From: Clostridiales bacterium
Lineage (GTDB): Bacteria; Bacillota; Clostridia; Lachnospirales; Lachnospiraceae
Direction: 5' to 3'
Assembly: GCA_021203005.1 (NCBI GenBank)
Contig: JAJQCB010000221.1
Span: forward strand, 1 to 52,997
Length of the DNA: 52,997 nucleotides
The notes under the pieces are model-generated. The model did not search any database. It saw only the letters and a list, made by a program, of their open reading frames with translations, and had not been told where the DNA came from. Below are positions 29,911-38,927 of the stretch, piece by piece (position 1 is the stretch's first letter; each line of letters opens with the position of its first letter). The position numbers and the translations under genes are program-made.

Positions 29911-30762
29911 ATGCCGAAACCAAGAAGTCCAGATGTGGATAAACGAAGTGATGAACGCAAGAAGGCGGAGCAGATATTTCTTGATAGCAAGGGAAATATG
30001 AAGCTGGTCGAGATTGCCGAGAAGCTGGGGCTTCCGGCGAACAAGATTCGGAAGTGGAAGTCGCTGGACGGATGGGAGGCAAAGTTACACCCTACTGCCA
30101 ATGAAAAAGGCAAAAAAAAACCGGTGGAGCGTTCCACCGATGAAAAGGGGAGCGTTCCACGAAAGCGCGGCGCTCCAAAAGGGAACAGGAACTCTGTAGG
30201 CAACAGGGGGAATCCGAATGCCGTGCCGCCAGACGTCACAAAGCATGGCGGCTATTCGGCGGTATATTGGGATGTTCTGGATGACGAAGAAAAAGGGCTT
30301 ATCGAGGATATGCCGAAAGATGAAGAAATGCTCCTGCTGGAGCAGATACAGCTTTTCTCTGTCCGAGAGCGCCGCATCATGCAGGCGATCAATAAATATC
30401 GCAATACGGATAGCCCGGTCGCCGTATCGTTTACGAACCGCTCTGAGAGAAAGAGGGCTTTTGAGAACGAGGAGGAAGAGAAAGAGTACAACCGGATTGT
30501 GGCCGAGAAGGTCGCAAACGGTGAGAGGATGCCGGGAAGGGAATGCCAAACATTCACGCAGACTGACAACAAAGATCAGATCATCGCTCGGCTTGAGAGT
30601 GAGCTGTCAAATGTGCAGAGTAAGAAGACCAAAGCAATAGAGGCTCTGGCGAAGCTGCATATCGAGAAGCAGAAGCTGGCCGGAGATACAGCTGCCAATG
30701 ATGTTGTGAAATCCTGGGCGGAAAAGGTCCTGAAGACAAGGAGGGGTTCAGATGCAGAATGA
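29911..30762 (+). CDS. terS: Terminase small subunit (YqaS/XtmA type)
   Basis: A 283-residue protein. The N-terminus (RKKAEQIFLDSKGNMKLVEI then ADKLGLP-type HTH, about 15-50) is the small-terminase HTH that binds the packaging site. The middle is basic (RKRGAPKGNRNSVGNRGNPN), and the C-terminus is a long helix used for oligomerisation (about 210-270). It starts after GGAGGGAGG and overlaps the large subunit gene. Confidence 0.85.
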   Translation: MPKPRSPDVDKRSDERKKAEQIFLDSKGNMKLVEIAEKLGLPANKIRKWKSLDGWEAKLHPTANEKGKKKPVERSTDEKGSVPRKRGAPKGNRNSVGNRGNPNAVPPDVTKHGGYSAVYWDVLDDEEKGLIEDMPKDEEMLLLEQIQLFSVRERRIMQAINKYRNTDSPVAVSFTNRSERKRAFENEEEEKEYNRIVAEKVANGERMPGRECQTFTQTDNKDQIIARLESELSNVQSKKTKAIEALAKLHIEKQKLAGDTAANDVVKSWAEKVLKTRRGSDAE

Positions 30763-32245
30763 GCAATGGTTAGATGAATTCCTCGATGAAAGCATTCCCC
30801 TGTGGCGCGCCGATCCGGTGCTGTTCATGCGGGAGGTTCTTATGTTTGAACCGGATGACTGGCAAAAGGATGTAGCCTATGATTTGAGGGATTATCCGAG
30901 GGTGTCTGTAAAATCTGGACAGGGCGTAGGAAAGACGGGCGTCGAGGCGGCTCTGTTGCTGTGGTTCCTTTCCTGCTTTCCATATGCGCGCGTGGTGGCG
31001 ACAGCTCCCACAAGGCAGCAGCTCCATGACGTACTCTGGTCCGAGGTGGATAAATGGATGAATAATTCTCCTCTGCTTCCCATGCTCTTGAAATGGACGA
31101 AGACCTATGTCTATGTCCAGGGATATGAGAAAAGGTGGTTTGCCGTGGCAAGAACGGCGACCAAGCCGGAGAATATGCAGGGTTTTCATGAATCCGAGAT
31201 GCTCTTCATTGTAGACGAGGCATCCGGTGTCGCCGATCCGATCATGGAGGCGATTACAGGCACACTCTCCGGCGAGAACAACAAACTGCTCTTGATGGGA
31301 AACCCGACCAGAACCAGCGGAACATTCTATGACAGCCATACCGCCGACCGTGCATTGTACAGGTGCCATACGGTAAACGCAGAGCATAGCAAGCGCACCA
31401 ACAAAGACAATATCGCGGCCATGAAGCGGAAGTACGGGGAGCACAGCAATGTGGTCCGTGTGCGTGTCTATGGAGAGTTCCCGGAGCAGGAGGATGATGT
31501 GTTCATCCCGATCTCGTGGCTTGAGCAGAGTATCAAAACGGAGATGTCTGTGGCGACGGCGAAAGCCCTGGGAGTTTACCGGAATGACAAGGGCACGCTC
31601 CAGCCGCAGGATGTCAGCGGCATTATCAGAATTGAGATCGGCTGCGACGTGGCCCGCTTCGGCGATGATAAGACCTGTATAGGGTACCGGATCAATGAGG
31701 TGGTTCGGATATATAAAAAATACAATGGCAAGGATACGACATGGACTGTCGGAAATATCGTGACGCTGTATAAACAGCTGAAGACAAAGTACAAATTTAA
31801 GGGGCAGATTGGCATCAAGATCGATGATGGCGGCGTTGGCGGCGGTGTAACGGATCAGCTGAGGTCACTGAAGCGGACAGACCCGAAAACATTCGGCGAT
31901 ATGGAGATATTGGCCATCAACTTCGGCGTGATCATCAAACATCGATACTATGCCGACTCGACCACATACATGATGGGAGTGGTTCGGGATTTGATCGCGC
32001 CATATGATGAAGCCGGAAATAAGCACGATCCGGAAATTATCCTGCCGAATGACGATGACCTTATCGGCCAGCTGTCGGTAAGGAAGTATGGATTTTTATC
32101 AAACGGAAAGCAGAAAGTCGAGAGCAAACAGGACATGAAGGACCGGGGATTATCCTCTCCGGATGAAGGCGATTGCATATTGCTTGTCTGTCTGCCTATG
32201 ACTTACAAAAAGAAAGCTGAGAAAGGAGGTAAAGAGAGCCGATGA
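30752..32245 (+). CDS. terL: Terminase large subunit
   Basis: A 497-residue packaging motor. The ATPase part has Walker A SGQGVGKT (55-62), Walker B LFIVDEAS (151-158) and the coupling segment LLMGNPTRTSG. The nuclease part has GCDVARFGDDKTCIGYR and IKIDDGGVGGG, providing the metal-binding aspartates. Length is normal. It overlaps the small terminase upstream and the portal downstream. Confidence 0.9.
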   Translation: MQNEQWLDEFLDESIPLWRADPVLFMREVLMFEPDDWQKDVAYDLRDYPRVSVKSGQGVGKTGVEAALLLWFLSCFPYARVVATAPTRQQLHDVLWSEVDKWMNNSPLLPMLLKWTKTYVYVQGYEKRWFAVARTATKPENMQGFHESEMLFIVDEASGVADPIMEAITGTLSGENNKLLLMGNPTRTSGTFYDSHTADRALYRCHTVNAEHSKRTNKDNIAAMKRKYGEHSNVVRVRVYGEFPEQEDDVFIPISWLEQSIKTEMSVATAKALGVYRNDKGTLQPQDVSGIIRIEIGCDVARFGDDKTCIGYRINEVVRIYKKYNGKDTTWTVGNIVTLYKQLKTKYKFKGQIGIKIDDGGVGGGVTDQLRSLKRTDPKTFGDMEILAINFGVIIKHRYYADSTTYMMGVVRDLIAPYDEAGNKHDPEIILPNDDDLIGQLSVRKYGFLSNGKQKVESKQDMKDRGLSSPDEGDCILLVCLPMTYKKKAEKGGKESR

Positions 32246-33945
32246 GCGAGGAAAAGAAGGCGACACCAAAGGTTGATGTCAAGATCGTGAAGCAGTCGCT
32301 TCCGATGGAACCACCGACAGTATTTTATTCGGAGCGGAAGATTGAGAAGTCCGACAAGAGCGAGCAGCTGGATCCGTCTGTGCAGATATCTGCAGCTGAA
32401 TGGATATCGCATCCGGTAGATATGCGGGGGCTGAAAGCGCTGGTCGATAATTCGACGATCCTGCCTCAGTGCATCCGAGCATATAAGAGTAACATTGCCG
32501 GCTTTGGTATCTCCGTGGAATATGCGGAAGATTATGACGAGGAAACACCGGAGATGGTGGCGGAATGGGATAAGCTGAGCAGCATAATCGATCTTCTGAA
32601 TATGGATATGCAGACCAAAGAAGTCTTTGAAAGCGTGGTGCGGGATCGGGAAACATACGGTATCGCATATTGCGAGGTTGTCCGGAATATGGAAGGCGAG
32701 GTTGTCGAGCTGCAGTTTATCGTAGACACTCCATCCATTGATATGACATATCCGCTGGAGCCCTACATCGATACGACCTACTGCTATAAAGGCAGTCAGA
32801 TATCCCGGAAAAAGAAGTTCCGGAAATTCCGCCAGAATGTCGCCGGGAAAACGGTGTACTTCAAGGAGTTCGGAGATCCGCGGATTATGGATAAGCGTAG
32901 CGGGAAGTATGTAGGGAAGGCGGACGATCCGGTTGACAAGGATTACGAGGCAAACGAAATCATTGAGTTCCGTCTCGGCAGTTTGCCATATGGAGAGGTC
33001 CGCTGGATAGGCCAGGTTCTTACCATTGACGGAAACCGCAGGGCAGAGATACTGAATAACAACTACTTCCGGAAAGGGCGGCACACGCCGTTGATGATCC
33101 TGGTCAAGGGCGGCACGCTGTCCGAGAGTGCATTCAGCAAATTGCAGGAATATATGAATGCGATTGAGGGCGAAAGCGGCCAGCATTCTTTCCTGATCCT
33201 TGAGACAGATACCAATGAGGCAACAGCGGGATTCACGGAGCAGAAACAGCCAGAGGTGGAAATCAAAGACCTTGCCTCGATCCTGCAAAAGGACGAGCTG
33301 TTCCAGGAGTACCAGGAGAACGGCCGGAAGAAAACGCAGTCCGCTTTTTTGCTCCCCGATCTGTATGTTGGGTACACCACGGATTTCAACAGGGCAACCG
33401 CGCAGACGGCTATGGAGGTTACGGAGAAGCAGGTCTTCCAGCCGGAGAGGGAGTCGCTGGAGTGGACAGTGAATAACCGTCTGCTCAATGCGTATAATTT
33501 CCGCTTCGTGAGAACCAGCTTCGATAAACCGGACATTACCAATCCGGATGACATCCAGAAGATACTGAATGTGACCGAACGGGCCGGCGGGCTGACACCG
33601 AATATGGCGAAGGCTTATACCTATGAAACCCTCGGCAAGGACGGATGTGAAGACTATCCGGGAGAATGGGGAGATATCCCCCTTGCCTACTCCAAGACCG
33701 TCACCCAGAGCCAGCTACAGCAGGATTTGAACGGCGGAACAGTGGGAAACCTGCCGAGCAGTCAAAAGTCGACTACAGGTCAAAATACAGTGCCACAGGG
33801 GCAAAAACAAACCGTGTCCGAAGAGGAAATGCAGCAGCTTGATAACCAGATTCAGAAAGCTGCCGGTGCCGATGCGGAGCTGGTGCCGATCATGAAGGAG
33901 ATTCGGAGGGCATTGAGCGCCTATCGTGAGAAGGCGGGTGATTGA
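32242..33945 (+). CDS. Portal protein (PBSX family)
   Basis: A 567-residue protein with the PBSX-type portal pattern: ISAAEWISHPVDMRGLKALV, YGIAYCEVVRNMEGEVVELQ and LPDLYVGYTTDFNRATAQTA. It forms the dodecameric DNA channel at one capsid vertex. The C-terminal glutamine/serine-rich tail (about 490-535) is probably disordered. It overlaps the terminase gene. Confidence 0.85.
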   Translation: MSEEKKATPKVDVKIVKQSLPMEPPTVFYSERKIEKSDKSEQLDPSVQISAAEWISHPVDMRGLKALVDNSTILPQCIRAYKSNIAGFGISVEYAEDYDEETPEMVAEWDKLSSIIDLLNMDMQTKEVFESVVRDRETYGIAYCEVVRNMEGEVVELQFIVDTPSIDMTYPLEPYIDTTYCYKGSQISRKKKFRKFRQNVAGKTVYFKEFGDPRIMDKRSGKYVGKADDPVDKDYEANEIIEFRLGSLPYGEVRWIGQVLTIDGNRRAEILNNNYFRKGRHTPLMILVKGGTLSESAFSKLQEYMNAIEGESGQHSFLILETDTNEATAGFTEQKQPEVEIKDLASILQKDELFQEYQENGRKKTQSAFLLPDLYVGYTTDFNRATAQTAMEVTEKQVFQPERESLEWTVNNRLLNAYNFRFVRTSFDKPDITNPDDIQKILNVTERAGGLTPNMAKAYTYETLGKDGCEDYPGEWGDIPLAYSKTVTQSQLQQDLNGGTVGNLPSSQKSTTGQNTVPQGQKQTVSEEEMQQLDNQIQKAAGADAELVPIMKEIRRALSAYREKAGD

Positions 33946-33946
33946 T

Positions 33947-35533
33947 ATGCGGCAACCGATGTACTATCAGATGCTGGCAAAGGCAATCATCTCCAATGCG
34001 GACGGTATCGGCGATGCCATAGACCAATATTTGGCTAAGGCTGATGAAGATCTGGAAGATCAGCTGAAGGATGAAGGGTATTTGGAACCGAAAGCAACTG
34101 TTGAGGCGATAAACAGCATGGAGGAGGACATAGCCGATATCCTGCATGATCAGACGGATGCGGTTGTCGAAGTCCTCCAGAATGCGGAGGAAGAGGGGGC
34201 AACGTGGAAAATCGTCCAGCAGCGCATTAAGGAACTGGAAGAGAATGACGATATCGCCGCCCAGGTCACGGACGCAGCGCAGGACATGTACGATACGGAA
34301 GTGACAGAGCTGGCCACGTCGTACATAAAGGAAAGCGATGGGGAATTGACAGTCAGTACGCTCCGCGCGAGGACGTCAAGCTGGATCTCGGAATGGAGCG
34401 CACAGCTCGGCGAGCTGATGAAAATATCTACGCACGAGTCGTTGACATCTCTTATCCAGGATACCATATCCAACGGAGACAGCATTGCGACGCTGACCCA
34501 GAAGATACTCGAAGGGGGCTGGCGTAGCGAATATTATCAGGCAAAAAGAGTGGCCGTCACCGAAGTTCTGCGCGCCCACAGCGTGGCTGCAGAGGAAGGG
34601 ATACAGCAAAGCCCCGCCTGCGACAGGAGGGAGTGGCGTCATACCGGCGCTCATAAGAACAACCCCAGACCGAACCATGTAGCCATGGATCATCAGATCG
34701 TGGCAAAAGATGAACCTTTTGAACTGCTGGGCAGAGACGGTACCGTTTATCATCCCATGTATCCGAGAGATTCTATTCTCCCGGCGTCTGAAAGTGTGAA
34801 TTGCCACTGCATACACCGGGGCATTGCGAATGATGACATCCTTGGAATGTCACTGGAAGAGCGCCGCGCTATGCAGCAGAAAATCATCGAAGATGATGAC
34901 GGACAGTGGGAAAAGGATTTGGATTCGCAGAATAAAGCGAAAGCCGGTATTGATCCGTTTGACGAGAGCGAGAGCAGTAAGGTCAAATACGATTACGAGG
35001 CATCCGTGATCGACAGGAAGCAGATCGCATCCTCTGAGTACCAGAAGAAATTCGACTCGCTTGGAGAAAACAAAAAGGTCACAAGGAGCATTCGGGCAAA
35101 AGCGAAAGAAATACTCCGGCACAGAAGCGGCACCATGTATGAGGATTTGTCTTATGTTGATACGAAAACGGGGAAATCCTTAATCAATACTTCCTACGAT
35201 AAAGCGAGTACATGCAGGCCGAGCCGAACCATGACAAAGGCGCTGAAAGCCGCAGATGATTACACGGTGGTTGGGATACATAATCATCCGAACAGCAGTA
35301 TACCCAGTATCGACGATATCAGGGTCGCGGCGGCCCGGAAGTATAAATACGGAGTGGTAGTTGGCCATAACGGAACCATCTTCAAATATACTATAAACGG
35401 CACCGTGAATGAGATGAATGCGGATATTTATCTTGCAAAGGCGAACTCCATGCTCTATAATGAAGACACGGAAGGGCTTCAGCAAGCCCTTGAAGAGTTG
35501 TCAAAAAACGGCGTGGATTTGGAGGTGTTCTGA
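33947..35533 (+). CDS. Head morphogenesis protein with C-terminal JAB/MPN-like domain
   Basis: A 528-residue protein. The middle (about 180-290: QAKRVAVTEVLRAHSVAAEE, RREWRHTGAHKNNPRPNHVA, SVNCHC) is the SPP1 gp7/Mu F-type minor head protein. The C-terminus (about 360-528) adds a separate domain with VVGIHNHPNSSIPSIDD. H445 and H447 with S454 and D457 resemble the metal-site order of JAB/MPN peptidases, although the spacing is one residue shorter than usual. Such domains cut isopeptide or peptide bonds and also occur in polymorphic toxins. It could be injected or trim head proteins, which is inference. Confidence 0.8.
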   Translation: MRQPMYYQMLAKAIISNADGIGDAIDQYLAKADEDLEDQLKDEGYLEPKATVEAINSMEEDIADILHDQTDAVVEVLQNAEEEGATWKIVQQRIKELEENDDIAAQVTDAAQDMYDTEVTELATSYIKESDGELTVSTLRARTSSWISEWSAQLGELMKISTHESLTSLIQDTISNGDSIATLTQKILEGGWRSEYYQAKRVAVTEVLRAHSVAAEEGIQQSPACDRREWRHTGAHKNNPRPNHVAMDHQIVAKDEPFELLGRDGTVYHPMYPRDSILPASESVNCHCIHRGIANDDILGMSLEERRAMQQKIIEDDDGQWEKDLDSQNKAKAGIDPFDESESSKVKYDYEASVIDRKQIASSEYQKKFDSLGENKKVTRSIRAKAKEILRHRSGTMYEDLSYVDTKTGKSLINTSYDKASTCRPSRTMTKALKAADDYTVVGIHNHPNSSIPSIDDIRVAAARKYKYGVVVGHNGTIFKYTINGTVNEMNADIYLAKANSMLYNEDTEGLQQALEELSKNGVDLEVF

Positions 35534-35703
35534 TGGCCAAGATAACGTATGAATCAATATGCGAGAAGCTGGGCTTCGATGTGGATACCTATGTTCCGCC
35601 GGAAGGGGATACAGAGGACGTCAACGGCGAGAGCCCATTTCGAAAGCTGTCTCTTGAGGAGCTGACGTTCCTCACGGACCGTATCGAAGCAAAAGCTGTA
35701 TAA
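35533..35703 (+). CDS. Small hypothetical phage protein
   Basis: A 56-residue acidic protein (MAKITYESICEKLGFDVDTY, ending SLEELTFLTDRIEAKAV) not recognised. The ATG overlaps the previous stop codon, and GGAGGT lies upstream inside that gene. Confidence 0.6.
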   Translation: MAKITYESICEKLGFDVDTYVPPEGDTEDVNGESPFRKLSLEELTFLTDRIEAKAV

Positions 35704-35739
35704 AGTTCTGAAACTGAGCATCCAGAGGAAGCGCTAAGC

Positions 35740-35762
35740 GCATCCGAAAGGGTGCTTTTTTT
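35740..35762 (+). terminator. Terminator inside the head gene cluster
   Basis: GCATCC (35740-35745) and GGGTGC (35750-35755) form a 6-bp stem on a GAAA tetraloop followed by seven T. It splits the packaging and portal genes from the protease and capsid genes, and may set their expression ratio. No clear new promoter is visible after it. Confidence 0.65.
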
Positions 35763-35795
35763 ATTGCCTTTTTTCGGAGAAAGGAGGTGAACGGG

Positions 35796-35834
35796 GTGGG
35801 AAACATCCATCGCTTATTTTCCAAAAGGAGGTGA
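35796..35834 (+). CDS. Possible 12-codon leader peptide
   Basis: A GTG (35796) lies five bases after AAAGGAGGTGA and opens a frame reading MGNIHRLFSKRR, whose TGA stop is embedded in a second perfect Shine-Dalgarno sequence at 35825-35837. It may be a leader peptide or a decayed gene. Coding is not established. Confidence 0.3.
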   Translation: MGNIHRLFSKRR

Positions 35835-35837
35835 TCC
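35825..35837 (+). promoter_or_regulatory. Orphan full-length Shine-Dalgarno sequence
   Basis: AAGGAGGTGATCC is fully complementary to the 3' end of bacterial 16S rRNA. No ATG, GTG or TTG lies at a usable distance downstream, and the real gene at 35894 has its own AGAAGGAGG. The rest of 35704-35893 holds the terminator and the 12-codon frame but no other gene. Confidence 0.6.
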
Positions 35838-35893
35838 AAGTATCTCGGAGCTGTCCGTTAAACAGTGAATAAACCAGAAGGAGGCTTGAGAGT

Positions 35894-37189
35894 ATGCCTA
35901 ATATTGCGAAAGCATACGCAATCACAGATGCAAAAATCAGCTTCGTGTCGCTGGTTGACAAGGCTGCGAATAAAAAGCAGTTTCTGATTACCAAATCAGA
36001 GGACGGTGCCGCCAATTTCGCCACCTTTGGGCGGATATTGAAGGCTGACGCAGAAAGTCATTTTGTAACAGGGATCGTGTACGAGCCTATGGTGGAGGAT
36101 TCACAGGGAGAGTACATGACAGAGGAGGAGATCACGAAGGCCGCCTACTGGTTCGCGAAGAACAGTAACCAGGTCGATCTGCAGCACTGCTTTAAGAAGT
36201 GCGACGGCGCTGCGGTGGTGGAATCCTATGTTGCGAAGTGCGACATGGAGATTGAAGGAGAGGCGATTAAGAAAGGCACATGGCTTATGACCATGGAAAT
36301 CACGGATGCAGATGTATGGGATTCCATACAGAAAGGCGATATTACTGGATTTTCCATGGGCGGAGTTGGAGTACGTTCTGAGGAAGATGTCACGCTCCCC
36401 GTAGAAAAGCAGGACGAGCCAAAAGGCTTGTTCCGCAGGCTGGCTAAGGCCATGGGCTTTGAAGTGGTGGAGAAGGGAGCAGTAAAAAGCAGATTCCAGC
36501 GCAGGGTGAAGTCGGATAACTTCTATTCTGCATGGGGTGCCCTCAGAGATTCTCTGGAAGCATACCACTTTGATGAAAGCACAAATGAATGGACCTGGGG
36601 ATATACCTCGGATGAAGATACAATCCGGGAGGCTTTGGAGGATTTCAATGATATCGTCACGCAGCTCCTGACATCAGACGGCAGTATCGTCAAATCGCTG
36701 GAGAAGGCTGCCAAGGAGGCTCCGGCGCCTGTTATGAAAGCAGGTAAAAGCCTTAGTTCTAAAAATCTAAGTGCCCTCAAGGGCATTTATGATACGCTCG
36801 GTTCTTTCCTCGCGGATTTTGACGAGGGGGAATCAGCGGCAACAAATAATGTCCAGAAGGAGGAAATCGACATGACAAGAGAGGAAGTAACGAAGCTGGT
36901 CGGCGAGGAGGTCGCGAAGGCGATCGAACCTGTGACCAAGCAGCTGGAGGCAATCAACAAATCCGGAAGCGAGCCTGCCGGTAATACGGAGCCCGCTGCG
37001 CCTAGCCAGGAAATGACCGCAGAAGCGGTGGCCAAGATGGTTGGCGAAGAGGTTGCCAAGGCTATGGAGCCTGTGACCAAGGCACTGGAGCCTCTGATGA
37101 AGAGCAGAGCTCTTCCCGGAAATCTCAACGATTTTAATGGCAATGTCCAGAAGAACGAAGAGCCCCACTACATGAAAGGCATGTTCTAA
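35894..37189 (+). CDS. xkdF: XkdF-like prohead protease fused to scaffold
   Basis: A 431-residue protein. The N-terminal part (about 1-190) is the XkdF-type putative serine protease: FVSLVDKAANKKQF, FVTGIVYEPMVEDSQGEYMT, DITGFSMGGVG. The middle is helical. The C-terminal part (about 327-431) is scaffold-like and contains two similar repeats around VGEEVAKA(I/M)EPVTK. An internal ATG at 36872 with AAGGAGG eight bases before it would make the scaffold part alone. It lies upstream of the capsid gene, as usual for protease-scaffold genes. Confidence 0.8.
   Translation: MPNIAKAYAITDAKISFVSLVDKAANKKQFLITKSEDGAANFATFGRILKADAESHFVTGIVYEPMVEDSQGEYMTEEEITKAAYWFAKNSNQVDLQHCFKKCDGAAVVESYVAKCDMEIEGEAIKKGTWLMTMEITDADVWDSIQKGDITGFSMGGVGVRSEEDVTLPVEKQDEPKGLFRRLAKAMGFEVVEKGAVKSRFQRRVKSDNFYSAWGALRDSLEAYHFDESTNEWTWGYTSDEDTIREALEDFNDIVTQLLTSDGSIVKSLEKAAKEAPAPVMKAGKSLSSKNLSALKGIYDTLGSFLADFDEGESAATNNVQKEEIDMTREEVTKLVGEEVAKAIEPVTKQLEAINKSGSEPAGNTEPAAPSQEMTAEAVAKMVGEEVAKAMEPVTKALEPLMKSRALPGNLNDFNGNVQKNEEPHYMKGMF
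36872..37189 (+). CDS. Nested scaffold protein from an internal start
   Basis: The ATG at 36872 is in frame with the xkdF-like gene and preceded by AAGGAGG (36857-36863) at ideal distance. The product would be 105 residues, acidic and helical (MTREEVTKLVGEEVAKAIEP), containing both repeats. This repeats the arrangement of lambda C/Nu3, where the scaffold is the C-terminal part of the protease. Synthesis from this start is inferred. Confidence 0.6.
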   Translation: MTREEVTKLVGEEVAKAIEPVTKQLEAINKSGSEPAGNTEPAAPSQEMTAEAVAKMVGEEVAKAMEPVTKALEPLMKSRALPGNLNDFNGNVQKNEEPHYMKGMF

Positions 37190-37212
37190 GAAAGAGAGAG
37201 GAGGAAAAAATT

Positions 37213-38148
37213 ATGCCGAGCAATGCAACAATTATCAACAAGGCGACTGACCCGATTCAGACCGGGAGCCTGACCTATGGCCTGCTTAATCCCGAGCAGG
37301 CGCGGAAATTCATCCAGCAGACCTTCGAGGTGACGAACCTGGGCCCTCTGGTAAGACACGTAATGCGCACCGCAAAAAGCGGTGAGATCGACAAGATCGG
37401 CATTGCGTCCCGTATCCTCAGACAGAAAGTGGAGAACACTGACGATGGATACAGAGCCGGCGTCGATACCAATGTGATCGAATACGCCACAACGGCTGTG
37501 AGACTTCCCTGGGAAATCACCGAGGAAACGCTCCGCGAGAACATCGAGGGGCAGCAGTTTGAAGCTATCGTGACCAACCTTATGACTCGCCAGCTTGGCG
37601 TGGATTCTGAGGATCTGTACCTTAATGGTGACGTGGACACCAGCGAGGAAGATGACGATTACGATTTCCTCAAGATCAACGATGGGTGGATCAAGCAGAT
37701 CACTAACGGCGGCCATGTACTGGATGCTTCTGCCGAGACAGAAATGAGCTTGGATATCTTCTATAAGGCACTCCAGGCGCTTCCGAACAAGTACAATAAT
37801 GGTCGCTTGCGCTGGCTCATGTCCCCGAAGCGCGCGCAAGAGTGGGAGCTGTTCCTGCTGAATAAGGTCATCGGTCAGGGCGGCGCGGTTCCGGAGAATG
37901 TGTATACCTCTCCGGCAAGGATCAAGGCCGTGGAGTGCCCGTCCATGGATGACAATACGATCCTTCTGACGGATCCGCAGAATCTGATCGTAGTCAACAC
38001 CTACGACATGAAGATCCGCAAGACCACCGAAGGCAAGGAAGCAATCATGCAGGACAAGAGGTTCTACGTGGTTCATTTCGACTATGACCCGATCATCGAG
38101 GAACTGGACGCGACTGGTATCATTACCAATCTCCCGTCTCTGGGCTAA
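37213..38148 (+). CDS. xkdG: Major capsid protein (XkdG-like, HK97 fold)
   Basis: A 311-residue protein following the protease-scaffold gene. The segments VDTNVIEYATTAVRLPWEIT, YNNGRLRWLMSPKRAQEWEL and DMKIRKTTEGKEAIMQDKRF fit the XkdG/P2-type capsid family. It starts after GAGAGGAGG. There is no visible N-terminal scaffold domain, consistent with a separate scaffold upstream. Confidence 0.8.
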   Translation: MPSNATIINKATDPIQTGSLTYGLLNPEQARKFIQQTFEVTNLGPLVRHVMRTAKSGEIDKIGIASRILRQKVENTDDGYRAGVDTNVIEYATTAVRLPWEITEETLRENIEGQQFEAIVTNLMTRQLGVDSEDLYLNGDVDTSEEDDDYDFLKINDGWIKQITNGGHVLDASAETEMSLDIFYKALQALPNKYNNGRLRWLMSPKRAQEWELFLLNKVIGQGGAVPENVYTSPARIKAVECPSMDDNTILLTDPQNLIVVNTYDMKIRKTTEGKEAIMQDKRFYVVHFDYDPIIEELDATGIITNLPSLG

Positions 38149-38166
38149 GAAAAGGAGGAGTAGTAT

Positions 38167-38514
38167 ATGAAGACATTAAAGCTGACTAAGGGGCTTTCCT
38201 ATTCGACCATGAAGGTAAGCGTGAAGAAAGGGCAGACGGCATCCTTTGAGGATGATGTCGCCAAAAGACTGCTGGCAACCGGCAAATTCGTCGAGGTCGA
38301 GACCGAGGCGGAGGATGCTGATGGCGAAGAGGAGGAGTCTGGTTCCGAGGATCTGTCTGCAGAGGCTATTGAAAAGATGACCAAAGCAGAGCTGCTGGCA
38401 CTGGCAGAGGGAAAGGGCATCGATCTCAGCGATTGCTCCAACAACACGGAGCGCGCAGAGAAGATCAAGGGTGCCCTCGGTCTTGCGAATATGGCAACCA
38501 TCTTCTCTGAGTAA
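38167..38514 (+). CDS. Small protein with C-terminal HeH/SAP-like motif
   Basis: A 115-residue protein. The N-terminus looks like beta strands (LKLTKGLSYSTMKVSVKKGQ), an acidic linker follows (about 45-62), and the C-terminus (IEKMTKAELLALAEGKGIDL) is a HeH/LEM- or Rho_N-like helix-extension-helix motif common in head-tail gene clusters. It is preceded by AAAGGAGGAG. The role is probably in head completion. Confidence 0.6.
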   Translation: MKTLKLTKGLSYSTMKVSVKKGQTASFEDDVAKRLLATGKFVEVETEAEDADGEEEESGSEDLSAEAIEKMTKAELLALAEGKGIDLSDCSNNTERAEKIKGALGLANMATIFSE

Positions 38515-38528
38515 GGGGAGGCGGCGCT

Positions 38529-38918
38529 ATGGACAGACCCTGGGTGACACCCGATGAAGTGCGGGAATATACATCGTCTTCCAAGGTCCAGGCAAGGACG
38601 GACGCACAGCTCGCTTTTGATATAGCCAGGGCAGAGGCGTATGTGATCTTCCATACGCACAATAAGTTCGATGCAGAGGAATATGAAGAGGAGCTGCCAT
38701 CTGATGTGAAGATGGCAGTTATTCTTCTGGCCGAAGCATATGCGAAGCAGGCTATCATCCAGAAAGAGGGGAGCATGAGTTCAGAGACATTCGATGATTA
38801 TTCATATACCTTGGATACTGACTCGGATATTGCCGAGAGACTGGGTCTTGGGGCGCTATTGGATCCTTACATCCTTGATGAAACCGGGAAAGTGGTTATG
38901 AAGCTCCGGAAGCTGTAG
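38529..38918 (+). CDS. Head-tail connector (YqbG/DUF3199-like)
   Basis: A 129-residue protein starting MDRPWVTPDEVREYT, with AQLAFDIARAEAYVIFHTHN. It matches the gp6/YqbG-like adaptor type found after the capsid gene. It starts after GGGGAGGCGG. It connects the portal vertex to the tail. Confidence 0.75.
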   Translation: MDRPWVTPDEVREYTSSSKVQARTDAQLAFDIARAEAYVIFHTHNKFDAEEYEEELPSDVKMAVILLAEAYAKQAIIQKEGSMSSETFDDYSYTLDTDSDIAERLGLGALLDPYILDETGKVVMKLRKL

Positions 38919-38927
38919 GAGGTGGAC

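Noticed and set aside
32203-33288. Long minus-strand frame of 361 codons under the portal gene
   Set aside because: It is antisense to a well-supported portal gene, has no family features and no ribosome site. It reflects codon bias of the plus-strand gene.
37186-38076. Minus-strand frame of 296 codons under the capsid gene
   Set aside because: Antisense to the capsid protein, with low-complexity composition and no ribosome site or neighbours on that strand.
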